From Limosilactobacillus rudii (lineage in GTDB: Bacteria > Bacillota > Bacilli > Lactobacillales > Lactobacillaceae): DNA of 64,000 bases. Made by a program: the position numbers and the translations under genes. The stretch's first letter is position 1; each line of letters starts with the position of its first letter. The notes beneath the pieces were generated by a model. That model saw only the letters and a list, made by a program, of their open reading frames with translations. It had not been told where the DNA came from and did not search any database. Shown here piece after piece: positions 48,746-57,916 of this stretch. Location of the stretch: assembly GCF_014145455.1 (NCBI RefSeq), contig NZ_JACIVB010000047.1, positions 1 through 64,000 on the forward strand, read 5' to 3'.

Positions 48746-48760
48746 TTGAAAGCGTTTTTA
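48746..48760 (+). promoter_or_regulatory. cre-like site overlapping the ndk promoter
   Basis: TTGAAAGCGTTTTTA matches WTGNAANCGNWNNCW at 14 of 15 positions. It overlaps a minus-strand -35 (TTCAAC) followed after 16 nt by TAATCT. Bound CcpA would repress ndk. Confidence 0.4.
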
Positions 48761-48775
48761 TCTAATAGCGAGAAT

Positions 48776-51094
48776 TTATTGCTTATTTGGCAGCTGATAT
48801 TCAATCGTCAGCAAACGCCCTGCTTTTTCATTAACTGCTTCACTTACCGGACCATTACTTAGTAAAACCAGCTCATGCATTGCACGGGATGCCATCGTGT
48901 AAATCATCCCTACTTCATCTGTATTTTCAAGATTTTTAGCGGAAATATCTGCCGCAATTACTGCATCAAACTCAAGCCCTTTAGCTAAATAAATTGGTAA
49001 AATCAAAGTTCCCTTTGGCAATTCACTATCATCCTTATTCAACAAGTGAAGATGACTAACCTTTTGACGGTGTAATTGCTGATAAATAGCCCTTGCCTGT
49101 TCTTGATTTTTAGTCAAAATTGCGACCGTCTCGTGCCTTGTGACAAGATCTGCAGTTTCTTCAATTACCGTCTGCTGAATCTCTTTATCTGAATATCGCA
49201 CTAATAACCGTGGCTTCTTCCCGTGACGGGTAAAGGAAATAATTTGATCGCCATCGGGTAATAATGCCTTAGCAAAATCAGTAATTTCCGTCGTTGACCG
49301 ATAACTGCGACGTAACGCAATCAAATTAGGCTGTTTAGCCTTTAGAACAGTGCTTAAATTACTCAATAGTTCTTCCGGTAATTGCAATGGCTTAAACAAA
49401 GCTTGCTCACTATCACCAAGAACCGTAAATTTAGCCTGTGGAAATGCATGCTTTAAGTAGACTAACATTGCGGTTGAATAATCTTGCATCTCATCAATAA
49501 AGACATACTGGAAAGAATGATTCTGCCCGGTTCCCGAAATCAAGTCCCGAAGATACATCAGTGGTGCCGCATGCATCAGCTTAAGACGGTGATATTCAAT
49601 TCCTTCTTGAAAGGCTAACATCATCTTTGACCATTCGCGCTGACTAATTGTCTGCGGAATACTAACAGACTGTAAAAATTGATTATATTGGTTGTAAAAA
49701 TCAAGAAAGTAATTGTTATAAATTGCATCGGCAATCACCCTTAACCGCCTTTTGGCAAGCCGTCGCGCCAAGTATGCATATTGTTCATCTTCATTTTTAA
49801 AGTCATCAATATTTTTCTTACCGTACAAGCTGTGTAATTGCTGAAGATCAAGTGCATCTAATTCTTTAGCAACCCAATCTTTTTTAGCTTCATCCTTTAC
49901 TCGTCGTTGAAGTTCACGAATTAATTTATTTTTCAACTGGACAAGTTTATCAGCAGGAGCCATGGTTGCGGGTAACTGTCGATATAACTCTTTAATATGA
50001 CGGGCAGCAAAAAATACTTGCCCATTAAAACGAATATCGGCAAACTGTAACTGATCAATCGTCATATTCTCTACATAGTTTGCAATTGCTGTCATGAATG
50101 ATTCACTTTCAATAAAATCAGCAACTACACGGGACTGGTGATGTGGTTTTTGCCGCTCTTCGTAACGATCGAATAACGTTTCAACCTGCAATCCCTCAAA
50201 CCGCCGGCGAATAAATCCTTCTAAAGTTACCTGACGCATATTACGTTCACCAAGGCTTGGTAACACCTCGGAAATATAGTGACTAAACAAATTATTCGGA
50301 CTAAAAAGGACAATTTGATCCGCATTCAGTGCTGTGCGGCTATGGTAAAGCAAATAAGCAATCCGCTGCAAAATAGCAGATGTTTTGCCTGAACCAGCAA
50401 CTCCTTGAACCAGTAAAAGATCACTTCGGGTATCGCGAATAATATCGTTTTGCTCTTTTTGAATTGTCGCGACAATATTATGCATATATTGGTCATTCTG
50501 CTTACCCAGGGCCGCTTGTAACACTTCGTCACCAACAGTTTCATTGGTATCAAACATATTTGTAATTTGCCCATCCTTAATAGTAAACTGTCTTTTTTTC
50601 TTTAACTCGGTATTTTGAATTCCAGCTGGCGTCTCATAGCTTACTGGGCCAAGGGTACCGTTATAATACACTCCTGAGATTGGAGCACGCCAATCATAAA
50701 TCAAGAAATCAGTCTTATCCTCATTCATTAGCGATGACGTACCAATATATAAAGTTTCACTATCCTTTTCTCCTGAATCTTGGATATCGATTCGACCAAA
50801 ATATGGAGAGCCCTTAAGATTTTTAAGAGTTCTTAGTTGATGTTTTAAAATAGTTTCACTTTCTGCTGCCCGCGAAACCAGTTGCCGTTGCTGTTCAATC
50901 ATCGACCGCGATTCTGCGATATCATCAACTTCGTAACGGTTAATAGAAGCATTCTCGCTGTAGTTTCGTTCAACCGCCCGCGTTTCTTTATGTGCATCTT
51001 CAACCGCCTTAGATGTTGATATAACTTGCTGGTCAATCTGTTTTTCGACATCATCAACACGAGCTTGTTCTTTTTCTCGTTCACGATTGTCCAT
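48776..51094 (-). CDS. helD: RNA polymerase-recycling helicase HelD
   Basis: 772-aa UvrD/Rep-like superfamily 1 ATPase that removes stalled RNA polymerase from DNA. A long N-terminal coiled coil (about 1-100, QQLVSRAAESETILKHQL) precedes the split 1A domain with Walker A GVAGSGKTSAILQRIAYLLY. FIDEMQDYS (motif II) and LRRSYRSTTEI (motif IV) follow, with LAKGLEFDAVI near the C-terminus. It starts 16 nt after the antiporter stop. The delta subunit, with which HelD cooperates in B. subtilis, is encoded at 22.3-22.8 kb. Confidence 0.93.
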   Translation of the reverse strand: MDNREREKEQARVDDVEKQIDQQVISTSKAVEDAHKETRAVERNYSENASINRYEVDDIAESRSMIEQQRQLVSRAAESETILKHQLRTLKNLKGSPYFGRIDIQDSGEKDSETLYIGTSSLMNEDKTDFLIYDWRAPISGVYYNGTLGPVSYETPAGIQNTELKKKRQFTIKDGQITNMFDTNETVGDEVLQAALGKQNDQYMHNIVATIQKEQNDIIRDTRSDLLLVQGVAGSGKTSAILQRIAYLLYHSRTALNADQIVLFSPNNLFSHYISEVLPSLGERNMRQVTLEGFIRRRFEGLQVETLFDRYEERQKPHHQSRVVADFIESESFMTAIANYVENMTIDQLQFADIRFNGQVFFAARHIKELYRQLPATMAPADKLVQLKNKLIRELQRRVKDEAKKDWVAKELDALDLQQLHSLYGKKNIDDFKNEDEQYAYLARRLAKRRLRVIADAIYNNYFLDFYNQYNQFLQSVSIPQTISQREWSKMMLAFQEGIEYHRLKLMHAAPLMYLRDLISGTGQNHSFQYVFIDEMQDYSTAMLVYLKHAFPQAKFTVLGDSEQALFKPLQLPEELLSNLSTVLKAKQPNLIALRRSYRSTTEITDFAKALLPDGDQIISFTRHGKKPRLLVRYSDKEIQQTVIEETADLVTRHETVAILTKNQEQARAIYQQLHRQKVSHLHLLNKDDSELPKGTLILPIYLAKGLEFDAVIAADISAKNLENTDEVGMIYTMASRAMHELVLLSNGPVSEAVNEKAGRLLTIEYQLPNKQ

Positions 51095-51110
51095 AAAAAC
51101 TCCTCTTTAC

Positions 51111-52277
51111 TTAAAGTTCCTCTGCTGATTTCTTCAATGAATGTTTTAAGATAAACGGTGCTAAAACGGTTGCTACAATAATTACGGTTATTACATCTGA
51201 ATAATACATCGGTGATAACAAGTGCGCCTCATAACCGATCTGCGCAGTAATCAGCCCCATCTCACCACGAGCAACCATTCCACTACCGACAACGTAAGAA
51301 CTTGGAATGCTAAATCCTGCCAATTTGGCGCCGGCGCCACAGCCAAGCAGTTTTGTTAAGCAAGCGAGGATCGTCATTACAACAACAAAAACGATTGACT
51401 CACTAAGATTGTCAAAGCGCATGTTAAGTCCTACACTGACAAAGAATAACGGAATAAACATTGCATAACCAATTGGAACAAAACTCCGATCAACAAGCTC
51501 TTTATGTTTCGTGTTAGCAACCGCAATTCCGGCAAAGAAAGAACCAACTGCACCGCTTAAGCCAACATAATCGGCAATTGCTGCCATCCCCAAGCAAATG
51601 ATCATTGCCATAACCGACGTCGAAGCTACTGTTAATAGACGGTCACTCATATGGATCAGATATGGTGCTAGCCACCGAATTAACAGGTAAGTTCCCCCAA
51701 AGAATATTAACTGCATCAATAGCACAATTCCTAGTGGTTGACCATTTCCATGACCACTATTGCTACTACCATTGATGACACTAATCATGATACTCAACAA
51801 AATAACCCCGATAATATCATCGGCAACCGCAGCGCCTAAGATTGTTGCTCCTTCGCGGCTATCAAGTCGTTTAAATTCACGTAACACGGCAACAGAAATA
51901 CTGACAGAAGTCGTTGCGAAAATAACCCCGATAAAAAGAGATTCTAGTTTAGTAAAGCCAAATGCATAACTAACTGGCCCCATTACCACAATTGGAATAA
52001 CTACGCCAACAATTGCTACAATCACAGCAGGCTTTAAATACTTTTTCAGCAGTGAGAGATCACTTTCCAATCCAGCAATGAACATCAAGATGATAACCCC
52101 AATTTCTTGAAACTCATTCATCATTGAATTTAGGTGAACCCAATCCAAAACAGCTGGGCCGGCAACGATTCCAACTAGGATTTGCCCAATTACTTCCGGA
52201 ATCTCAACTCGACGACATAAGTGCGCCACCAGCTGTGTTGCAAGCAGTAAGCCTGCTAATACCGCAATAAATTCCAT
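51111..52277 (-). CDS. CPA2 family Na+(K+)/H+ antiporter
   Basis: 388-aa membrane protein with about 12-13 helices of the NhaP2/KefB (CPA2) type. Features: IPEVIGQILVGIVAGPAVLDW, FIAGLESDL, the paired-Asp region AAVADDIIGVILL expected in the ion site, and FVSVGLNMRF. No C-terminal TrkA domain. The substrate ion cannot be told. Co-transcribed with helD. A TGTTAAAAT extended -10 lies about 50 nt upstream on the minus strand. Confidence 0.88.
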   Translation of the reverse strand: MEFIAVLAGLLLATQLVAHLCRRVEIPEVIGQILVGIVAGPAVLDWVHLNSMMNEFQEIGVIILMFIAGLESDLSLLKKYLKPAVIVAIVGVVIPIVVMGPVSYAFGFTKLESLFIGVIFATTSVSISVAVLREFKRLDSREGATILGAAVADDIIGVILLSIMISVINGSSNSGHGNGQPLGIVLLMQLIFFGGTYLLIRWLAPYLIHMSDRLLTVASTSVMAMIICLGMAAIADYVGLSGAVGSFFAGIAVANTKHKELVDRSFVPIGYAMFIPLFFVSVGLNMRFDNLSESIVFVVVMTILACLTKLLGCGAGAKLAGFSIPSSYVVGSGMVARGEMGLITAQIGYEAHLLSPMYYSDVITVIIVATVLAPFILKHSLKKSAEEL

Positions 52278-52370
52278 TTCTTTTCCTCCAATTTTCTTTC
52301 ATTGTGCCTATCTACATAGTTTTGATTTTAACATAGCTGTATTTCCAATCCTAATTATTATTAGTGAGTG

Positions 52371-52376
52371 TATAAT
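52371..52376 (+). promoter_or_regulatory. -10 element for the CLC gene
   Basis: A perfect TATAAT lies about 45 nt before the GTG start at 52421, which has GGGAGGG upstream. The -35 is not clear. Confidence 0.4.
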
Positions 52377-52420
52377 ACAAGGTAATATGATAATTTTGAT
52401 ATCAAAGGGAGGGATTAATT

Positions 52421-53755
52421 GTGAATAGTAGCCAACCTGCTATTAAACGAGCTCGTGATGTCCTAAATAAGCCAATGTCGATGGCATTTGTTTCATTAAT
52501 CGGAAAAGGCATCATTGTGGGGCTACTAACGGGACTTATTGTTGGAATTTTTCGGTGGATTATTGACCAGACATTGAAATTGCTAACAATAATTTACCCC
52601 CTCATGGCTCAACATCACCAACTTCTAATTCCTTACATTTTAATAACGCTGCTTATTGTATTATTACTTAGCCGAATTGTTAAACCGGTACTCTTAGACC
52701 TAGTTGGCTCTGGTGTTCCGCAAATCGAAGCCGTTTTGTTAAATGAACATCACATGAATGCATGGAGCGTCTTGTGGCGAAAATTTGTTGGTGGCTTACT
52801 CGCTATTTGTCCGGGGCTTTTTCTCGGACGGGAGGGTCCCTGTATTCAAATGGGTGCCTGTATCGGTCAATTATTAGGCGAACACATGCGGATGAGCGAG
52901 AAAGAGAAACGATTCCTGCTTGGCTGTGGCGTTGCGGCTGGACTGTCCGCTGCCTTTAGTGCCCCCCTTGCCGGCGTAATCTTTTTAATGGAAGAAATAA
53001 CCTTTAACTTTCAGCCCCAGGGATGCATCACTGCGCTTGCGGCTGCCATTGCCTCTGACTTTGTTACTATTCTATTTTTTGGCGTCCGTCCCTGTCTATA
53101 TTTACCTCTTCACGCAAATTTGCCTAAAGAAAGCTATCCGTGGCTATTATTTCTCGGTGTTCTTATTGGCTTGCTTGCGTATCTTTATCAGTACACCCTG
53201 CTTAATCTTCGGTGGTGGTATAGTAAAGTCAAGTTTCCAGATATTTACCACAGCGTAATTCCCCTACTGCTTGTAATCCCAATCGGACTATGGAACGCTA
53301 AAATTCTAGGCGGTAGTCATGACTTCATCGCTTATATTGCCAACCTCGATAAAGATAGCCATCTTACTAGTTTACTAGGACTACTAATTATTTTCTTTGT
53401 TGTTCGGTTTTGTTTCTCAATGATTAGTTACGGTGCCTCGGTCCCTGGAGGAATTTTCATGCCCATTTTAGTTTTAGGATCGTTAATCGGTGCAATTGCT
53501 GGCGTAATCATGATTCATCAAAATGTTATTCCTGCTGCCTGTTACCTTAACCTTGTCGTTATTTCAATGGCCGCTTATTTTGGTGCAATTGAAGAAGCAC
53601 CTTTTACTGCTATTACGCTATTAACTGAAATGGTCGGTTCAGTAGACCAAATTTTGCCAATGACAATTTTAACGTTTATTGCTTACATCATTAGTAACCT
53701 CCTTGGTGGACAACCAATTTATGCTTCTCTCCGTAAGGAAATGTTTAAATTTTGA
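52421..53755 (+). CDS. CLC family chloride channel / H+ antiporter
   Basis: 444-aa polytopic protein with all CLC signatures: GSGVPQIEAVL (helix D), LGREGPCIQMGA carrying the gating Glu (helix F), and GGIFMPILVLG (helix N). The internal Glu in FLMEEITFNFQP suggests a Cl-/H+ exchanger rather than a channel. No CBS domains follow. In lactic acid bacteria such exchangers support acid tolerance. Divergent from the cation antiporter; starts with GTG. Confidence 0.92.
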   Translation: MNSSQPAIKRARDVLNKPMSMAFVSLIGKGIIVGLLTGLIVGIFRWIIDQTLKLLTIIYPLMAQHHQLLIPYILITLLIVLLLSRIVKPVLLDLVGSGVPQIEAVLLNEHHMNAWSVLWRKFVGGLLAICPGLFLGREGPCIQMGACIGQLLGEHMRMSEKEKRFLLGCGVAAGLSAAFSAPLAGVIFLMEEITFNFQPQGCITALAAAIASDFVTILFFGVRPCLYLPLHANLPKESYPWLLFLGVLIGLLAYLYQYTLLNLRWWYSKVKFPDIYHSVIPLLLVIPIGLWNAKILGGSHDFIAYIANLDKDSHLTSLLGLLIIFFVVRFCFSMISYGASVPGGIFMPILVLGSLIGAIAGVIMIHQNVIPAACYLNLVVISMAAYFGAIEEAPFTAITLLTEMVGSVDQILPMTILTFIAYIISNLLGGQPIYASLRKEMFKF

Positions 53756-53781
53756 TAAGCAATTATTTTTATCTCAGCTCA

Positions 53782-53820
53782 AAAACAGGCTCCCCATTCG
53801 GAAGCCTGTTTTAGTTTTAT
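53782..53820. terminator. Terminator between the CLC and SnoaL-like genes
   Basis: AAAACAGGCTCC / GGAAGCCTGTTTT hairpin, followed on the plus strand by AGTTTTATTC. It serves both convergent genes. Confidence 0.85.
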
Positions 53821-53839
53821 TCATAATCAACTTAAAAAG

Positions 53840-54280
53840 CTAAACCGTAACATCACTCTTACGTGCCTTTGATAGTTCTCGTGAAAATGGTGTTATCGTA
53901 TCCCATGTTGAATGGACAACTTTCCATTCTCCTTGCGCATTTTTCTGGAAGACTTCCACAACATTGTATTGCATATCAATGAAATTAGTATCAGCAAACA
54001 ATTGATAGGTTAAAATACCCGTATTCCCATTTAATTGAACTCGTGGACTAACAAACTTATAGGAATCAGCATGTATTTTACCCGCAACTCGCCCATCTAA
54101 GAATTGTTTGACCTCGTTAAAGTCATCAATCCGCTTATCATGACCAGCATCAAAATAAGAAAAATCATCATGAGACCAAATATCATAGTAACCACTCATG
54201 TCACCATTAAAGTACTTATCAAGTGCGCCTTTTTCTAAGCTAATAATATCCTTAATTGTCTTTGCAGATGAATCAGCCAT
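53840..54280 (-). CDS. SnoaL-like / DUF4440 family protein
   Basis: 146-aa cystatin-like alpha+beta barrel protein of the NTF2-like superfamily: N-terminal helix IKDIISLEKGALDKYFNGDMSG, then YYDIWSHDDFSYFDAG and a C-terminal strand GEWKVVHSTWDTITPF. It may bind a small molecule; no function can be assigned. The start is the ATG at 54280, with AAAGGAG about 10 nt upstream; the much longer frame upstream is leader DNA. Inverted repeats upstream suggest regulation. Confidence 0.82.
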   Translation of the reverse strand: MADSSAKTIKDIISLEKGALDKYFNGDMSGYYDIWSHDDFSYFDAGHDKRIDDFNEVKQFLDGRVAGKIHADSYKFVSPRVQLNGNTGILTYQLFADTNFIDMQYNVVEVFQKNAQGEWKVVHSTWDTITPFSRELSKARKSDVTV

Positions 54281-54404
54281 AATTTTTCGCTCCTTTGAAT
54301 TCTTTAATATATTATGTTTAGAGCATATGGTATATCGTTGCGTTACAGTCAAGAAGATACTAATGGATTTTAATTTCATAAATAAACTTAATATCGATGC
54401 AAGC

Positions 54405-54445
54405 TTATGCACACGCTTTTTTTGTGTGCACAGCCGTGTGCATAA
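54405..54445. repeat. Inverted repeat upstream of the SnoaL-like gene
   Basis: TTATGCACACG (54405-54415) and CGTGTGCATAA (54435-54445) are perfect 11-nt inverted arms. The loop holds a T7 run and an inner GTGTGCAC palindrome that repeats the arm sequence. It could be an operator for a dimeric repressor or a terminator-like element. Confidence 0.6.
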
Positions 54446-54466
54446 TATTCTTAAACAAACATAAAC

Positions 54467-54509
54467 AATCCTTGATATACCGTTACAAAATGTTGATATA
54501 TCAAGGATT
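54467..54509 (-). terminator. Probable terminator of tRNA-Thr
   Basis: AATCCTTGATATA pairs perfectly with TATATCAAGGATT. On the minus strand GTTTATGTTTGTTT follows. It lies 25 nt past the tRNA 3' end. Confidence 0.65.
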
Positions 54510-54533
54510 AACAAACTAAATGACGGTCTGTAA

Positions 54534-54607
54534 AGCCATCTAGCGGACTCGAACCGCCGACCTCATCCTTACCATGGATGTGCTCTACCTAGCTGAGCTA
54601 AGATGGC
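54534..54607 (-). tRNA. tRNA-Thr (GGT anticodon)
   Basis: The minus-strand sequence folds as a 74-nt cloverleaf. Acceptor GCCATCT/AGATGGC; D arm GCTC/GAGC; anticodon stem CATCC/GGATG with loop ATGGTAA, so anticodon GGT reading ACC and ACU. T arm GGCGG with TTCGAGT and CCGCT; discriminator U. CCA is not encoded. It stands alone. Confidence 0.93.
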
Positions 54608-54691
54608 AATTGTAGTATATCGAAAAATTTATGTTTAAATCAATAGGGGAAAAGAAACAAACTTAATCTTTTAGCACCTAGTCCCCAAAGC

Positions 54692-54733
54692 AAACGACCC
54701 AAAACGACTTACTATAGCCGATTTGGGTCGTTT
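54692..54733 (-). terminator. Terminator of the permease-epimerase operon
   Basis: AAACGACCCAAA pairs perfectly with TTTGGGTCGTTT. T-rich sequence follows on both sides, stronger on the plus strand. Confidence 0.75.
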
Positions 54734-54813
54734 TATCTTATGTTTTTTAAGGCCAGTAATTATGAGTCTTGATAAACTAGTATGCAAAACCTTTTGGCAT
54801 TTTAATGCTAATT

Positions 54814-56184
54814 TTACCAACCCAATTCGGCCGCATTAGTTGGTGCGGTCAATTTACCAGCAGCCAATTCTGCAAATGCTTGGTCAATCATTGCAAACGC
54901 GCGATCCAACTCTTCTTCTGTGATTACCAGTGGTGGTTGAAAGCGAAGGATACTCCCCCTCAAACTAATAATAATCGCTCCTAATTCAAAGATCCGATAC
55001 ATCAGTTTTGTCGTTGCTTCTGAATCGTCCTCCCCAGTTACAGGATCGACAATATCAATTCCTCCGTCAAGGCCATACATCCGGACATCACCAATAAATG
55101 AATATTTTTTCTTCTCTTGCTTAAAGAATTCGGCTGCTTTTTCGCCTAATTGTCGGGATCGCTCTAGTAAATGTTCATCTTGAATAACATCTAGTGTTGC
55201 ATTAGCGGCCGCCGTTGTCACTGGATTACCCGCAGTAGTATACACATTTGCTGGTGCCCCCAGTGACTCCATGATTTCTTTTCGACCAACCATTGCACTA
55301 AGCGGTAGCCCCGAAGCTAATGATTTACCAACAGACATCAAATCAGGTTCAAGATTAAAATGCTGGATTGACCACCACTTGCCAGTTCTTCCCATCCCCT
55401 GATTAACCTCATCAACCGCAAATAGAATCCCATTACGTTTTGCAAAATCATAAACCTTTCGCATGTATGACGTAGGCGTTTTAATAATTCCTCCGTCTCC
55501 TTGAATCGGCTCAATAATGATTGCAGCAACTTCATCGGCTGGGAGATAGGTTTCAAATGGCAACATGAACTGCTTGAACATGCGGTCGACAAAGTCCTCT
55601 TCATTCTCGCCCACAAATCGTTCCCATGGACTTGGAAATGGTACTTTTATTACTCCCGGTAACATTGGTCCCATCTTCCGAGTCATGTTAAGTGAAACAC
55701 CTGAAAGGGTCATCGAACCATAAGTAGAACCGTGATAAGCTCCGGTAAATGAAACAATATACTGCCGTCCAGTATATGCCCGGGCAAATTTAATAATTGC
55801 ATCATTAGCATCAGAACCAGAATTACCCCAGACTACTTCAACGGGGCCATTCATAGGAGCTAGTTCAGCTAAACGTGGTGCCAAACGTGCGGCCTGCGAA
55901 TTAGCAAAATATGCAGGGGTATATTGAATCATTTTTGCTGCTTGTTGTTGAATAGCTTCAACAATCCGTGGATGAGCATGTCCTGTATTGGTTGAACTAG
56001 CACTAGCAAGCAAATCAATATAATCGTTACCCTCAATATCTGTAACGATTGCACCATGTCCATGATCTAATACAATGTCATAGTATTTAATTCGTGCTGC
56101 TGTTGCAAAAGCTGTTTTCTCTTTTGTGAGTACTTCTTTATTTGTTACTTTAGGCTTCGTCTTTTGTGTATTTACCATTTTCAT
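54814..56184 (-). CDS. Class III PLP enzyme, isoleucine 2-epimerase-like
   Basis: 456-aa fold type I PLP enzyme. PLP Lys287 in SVGKSLASGLPLS, Asp258 in FAVDEVNQG, and the GNSGSDANDAIIKFARAYTG loop are intact. Its wording closely follows my memory of the isoleucine 2-epimerase of Lactobacillus buchneri (YYDIVLDHGHG, LLASASS, QYTPAYF, HGSTYGS, GVSLNMTRKMGPMLP, LRFQPPLVI), rather than GABA or ornithine aminotransferases. So racemization of branched-chain amino acids, giving D-allo-isoleucine, is my first guess; an aminotransferase is the alternative. The start ATG at 56184 lies 10 nt after AAGGA and overlaps the permease gene by 35 nt. Confidence 0.75.
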   Translation of the reverse strand: MKMVNTQKTKPKVTNKEVLTKEKTAFATAARIKYYDIVLDHGHGAIVTDIEGNDYIDLLASASSTNTGHAHPRIVEAIQQQAAKMIQYTPAYFANSQAARLAPRLAELAPMNGPVEVVWGNSGSDANDAIIKFARAYTGRQYIVSFTGAYHGSTYGSMTLSGVSLNMTRKMGPMLPGVIKVPFPSPWERFVGENEEDFVDRMFKQFMLPFETYLPADEVAAIIIEPIQGDGGIIKTPTSYMRKVYDFAKRNGILFAVDEVNQGMGRTGKWWSIQHFNLEPDLMSVGKSLASGLPLSAMVGRKEIMESLGAPANVYTTAGNPVTTAAANATLDVIQDEHLLERSRQLGEKAAEFFKQEKKKYSFIGDVRMYGLDGGIDIVDPVTGEDDSEATTKLMYRIFELGAIIISLRGSILRFQPPLVITEEELDRAFAMIDQAFAELAAGKLTAPTNAAELGW

Positions 56185-57619
56185 TTTGTTCATATTCCTT
56201 CTTTGCCATTGTCGAGTGACGCATTCCATAAGCAAAGTAAATAATTAAGCCAAAGATGAACCAAATCCCAGCATAAAGTTTGGCTTGATAATCAAGACCC
56301 ATAAAAACAAGGAATGATGCAAGAAAACCGAGTGCTGGCAATACGGGGTAGAATGGCATCTTAAATGATGGTTCTGGAATATCCTTACCTTCGCGACGAC
56401 GCAATGCATATACACCAAGAGAAACAAACATAAATGCAATCAGTGTTCCAGCAGAGATCAATTGTGAAAGGAATGCAAATGGGAAAAATGCTCCAATAAG
56501 AACCGCCCCAATTGTCAGGGTCCACAATGCACGGTTTGGCCGGTTACTTTCATCAAGTTTCCCAAGCCATTTTGGCAGCATACCGTCACGACCAAATGAG
56601 TAAATCAATCTTGAACCAGCCATACTCATTCCAATCAAAGCTGTAAACATACCAACAACCGCAATTGTTTGGACAACGGTTGCAACACCACTATGATGAG
56701 CAGCCCGCAAAGCAAGTCCGACAGGCTCTGCACTATTAGCATATTGTTCGTATGGTAATACCCCTATTAGAACCAAGCTAACAGCGACAAATAGAACAAC
56801 CGCAATTACCAATGAACCAAGAATTCCTCGTGGCATAGTCTTTTGAGGATTGATTGCTTCAGCAGAATTAGCAGCGATTGAATCGAAACCGATGTATGAA
56901 AGGAAAATCATCGATACACCAGCATAAATACCTTGCCAGCCCCCAAAAGCCCCATTAGCTGTTTCACGGTAAGCGGGAACGAACGGTGTGAAGTTGCTAG
57001 CCTTCAAAGCAGTCAAGCCAACAACAATGAAAAGCAAGATTGCGAATACTTTCAAAATAACAAGTAGGTTTTCTACCCGCGCTGCCCGTGATGCCCCACG
57101 GGAAATAAGTACAGCAACCAATACAATTACAACAACTGACACGAGGTCAACTACCCCACCCTCAGTACCAAACGCATTAGAAAGTGAAGCAGGCAGTTTC
57201 CATCCCAACGGAACGAATAGTGCTCGGAAGTTAGCAGAAAGTCCCGAGCCAACGAAAGCCAATGCGATAAAATATTCTGCTAAAAGTGCCCAACCGGCAA
57301 TCCATCCAAAAAACTCACCAAAAACAACATTAATCCATGAGTATGCTGAGCCGGCGAACGGCATTGCAGCTGCCATTTCAGCATAGGCAAAGGCTACTAG
57401 CCCTGCTACGATTGCTGCCAGCAAGAACGAGATAACAACAGAGGGACCGGTATGCATCGCTGCCACTTCACCAGGAAGAGTGAAAATGGAAGTGGACACA
57501 ATTGTTCCGACACCTAAAGCTAAAAAGTCCCGCACCTTCAAAGATCGTACTAAGTGACCGTCTTTACTATCATAAACACGCGGGTCTTCTTTACGTGTAA
57601 TTGTTTTCCAAAGACTCAT
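56150..57619 (-). CDS. APC family amino acid permease
   Basis: 489-aa transporter with 12 or more membrane helices. Family signatures: LGVGTIVSTSIFTLPG in helix 1, PFAGSAYSWINVVFGEF in helix 3, and SYIGFDSIAANSAEAINPQK. It resembles the cationic amino acid/YfnA-type branch. The ATG at 57619 follows AAAGGAGG by 7-8 nt; an ATG six nt earlier touches that site. Overlap with the PLP enzyme gene implies the permease brings in that enzyme's substrate or moves its product. Confidence 0.9.
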   Translation of the reverse strand: MSLWKTITRKEDPRVYDSKDGHLVRSLKVRDFLALGVGTIVSTSIFTLPGEVAAMHTGPSVVISFLLAAIVAGLVAFAYAEMAAAMPFAGSAYSWINVVFGEFFGWIAGWALLAEYFIALAFVGSGLSANFRALFVPLGWKLPASLSNAFGTEGGVVDLVSVVVIVLVAVLISRGASRAARVENLLVILKVFAILLFIVVGLTALKASNFTPFVPAYRETANGAFGGWQGIYAGVSMIFLSYIGFDSIAANSAEAINPQKTMPRGILGSLVIAVVLFVAVSLVLIGVLPYEQYANSAEPVGLALRAAHHSGVATVVQTIAVVGMFTALIGMSMAGSRLIYSFGRDGMLPKWLGKLDESNRPNRALWTLTIGAVLIGAFFPFAFLSQLISAGTLIAFMFVSLGVYALRRREGKDIPEPSFKMPFYPVLPALGFLASFLVFMGLDYQAKLYAGIWFIFGLIIYFAYGMRHSTMAKKEYEQNENGKYTKDEA

Positions 57620-57681
57620 AATCATCCTCCTTTACATTTATAATTAAAATATGATTAGAATTATAAGAAAATCTTTAATAT

Positions 57682-57710
57682 ATTTTACCAAGGTGCTTTT
57701 AAGAGGTCAA
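57682..57710 (-). promoter_or_regulatory. Promoter of the permease-epimerase operon
   Basis: Minus strand TTGACC (57710-57705), 17-nt spacer, TAAAAT (57687-57682), about 63 nt before the permease ATG. Both hexamers match at 5 of 6 positions. Confidence 0.65.
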
Positions 57711-57731
57711 TCGTTTATTTAAATTAATTTC

Positions 57732-57746
57732 AGAAAGCGTTTTCTT
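57732..57746 (-). promoter_or_regulatory. cre-like site upstream of the -35
   Basis: Minus strand AAGAAAACGCTTTCT matches WTGNAANCGNWNNCW at 14 of 15 positions. It lies about 21 nt upstream of the -35, a position from which CcpA typically activates rather than represses. Confidence 0.5.
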
Positions 57747-57867
57747 TAATTTAAGTAAGCTCAAGCCTATTTTCCTTAACTACTTGCCTTGTTGATTTTA
57801 CTTCTAGATATTAAGCAAATAACAGTTTAATGATAAAAAAATGAGTTAACTCCTTTCGCTTATTTTT

Positions 57868-57895
57868 TTGATAAGCGTTAAAATAATTATAGATT
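57868..57895 (+). promoter_or_regulatory. Promoter of nth
   Basis: TTGATA (57868-57873), 16-nt spacer, TAGATT (57890-57895), about 22 nt before the ATG. Confidence 0.4.
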
Positions 57896-57916
57896 AATAT
57901 GAAAGAGTGATTGTCC

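Noticed and set aside
54281-54514. N-terminal extension of the SnoaL-like gene
   Set aside because: The extended part has no ribosome site and runs through leader DNA with inverted repeats. The ATG at 54280 has AAAGGAG at good spacing.
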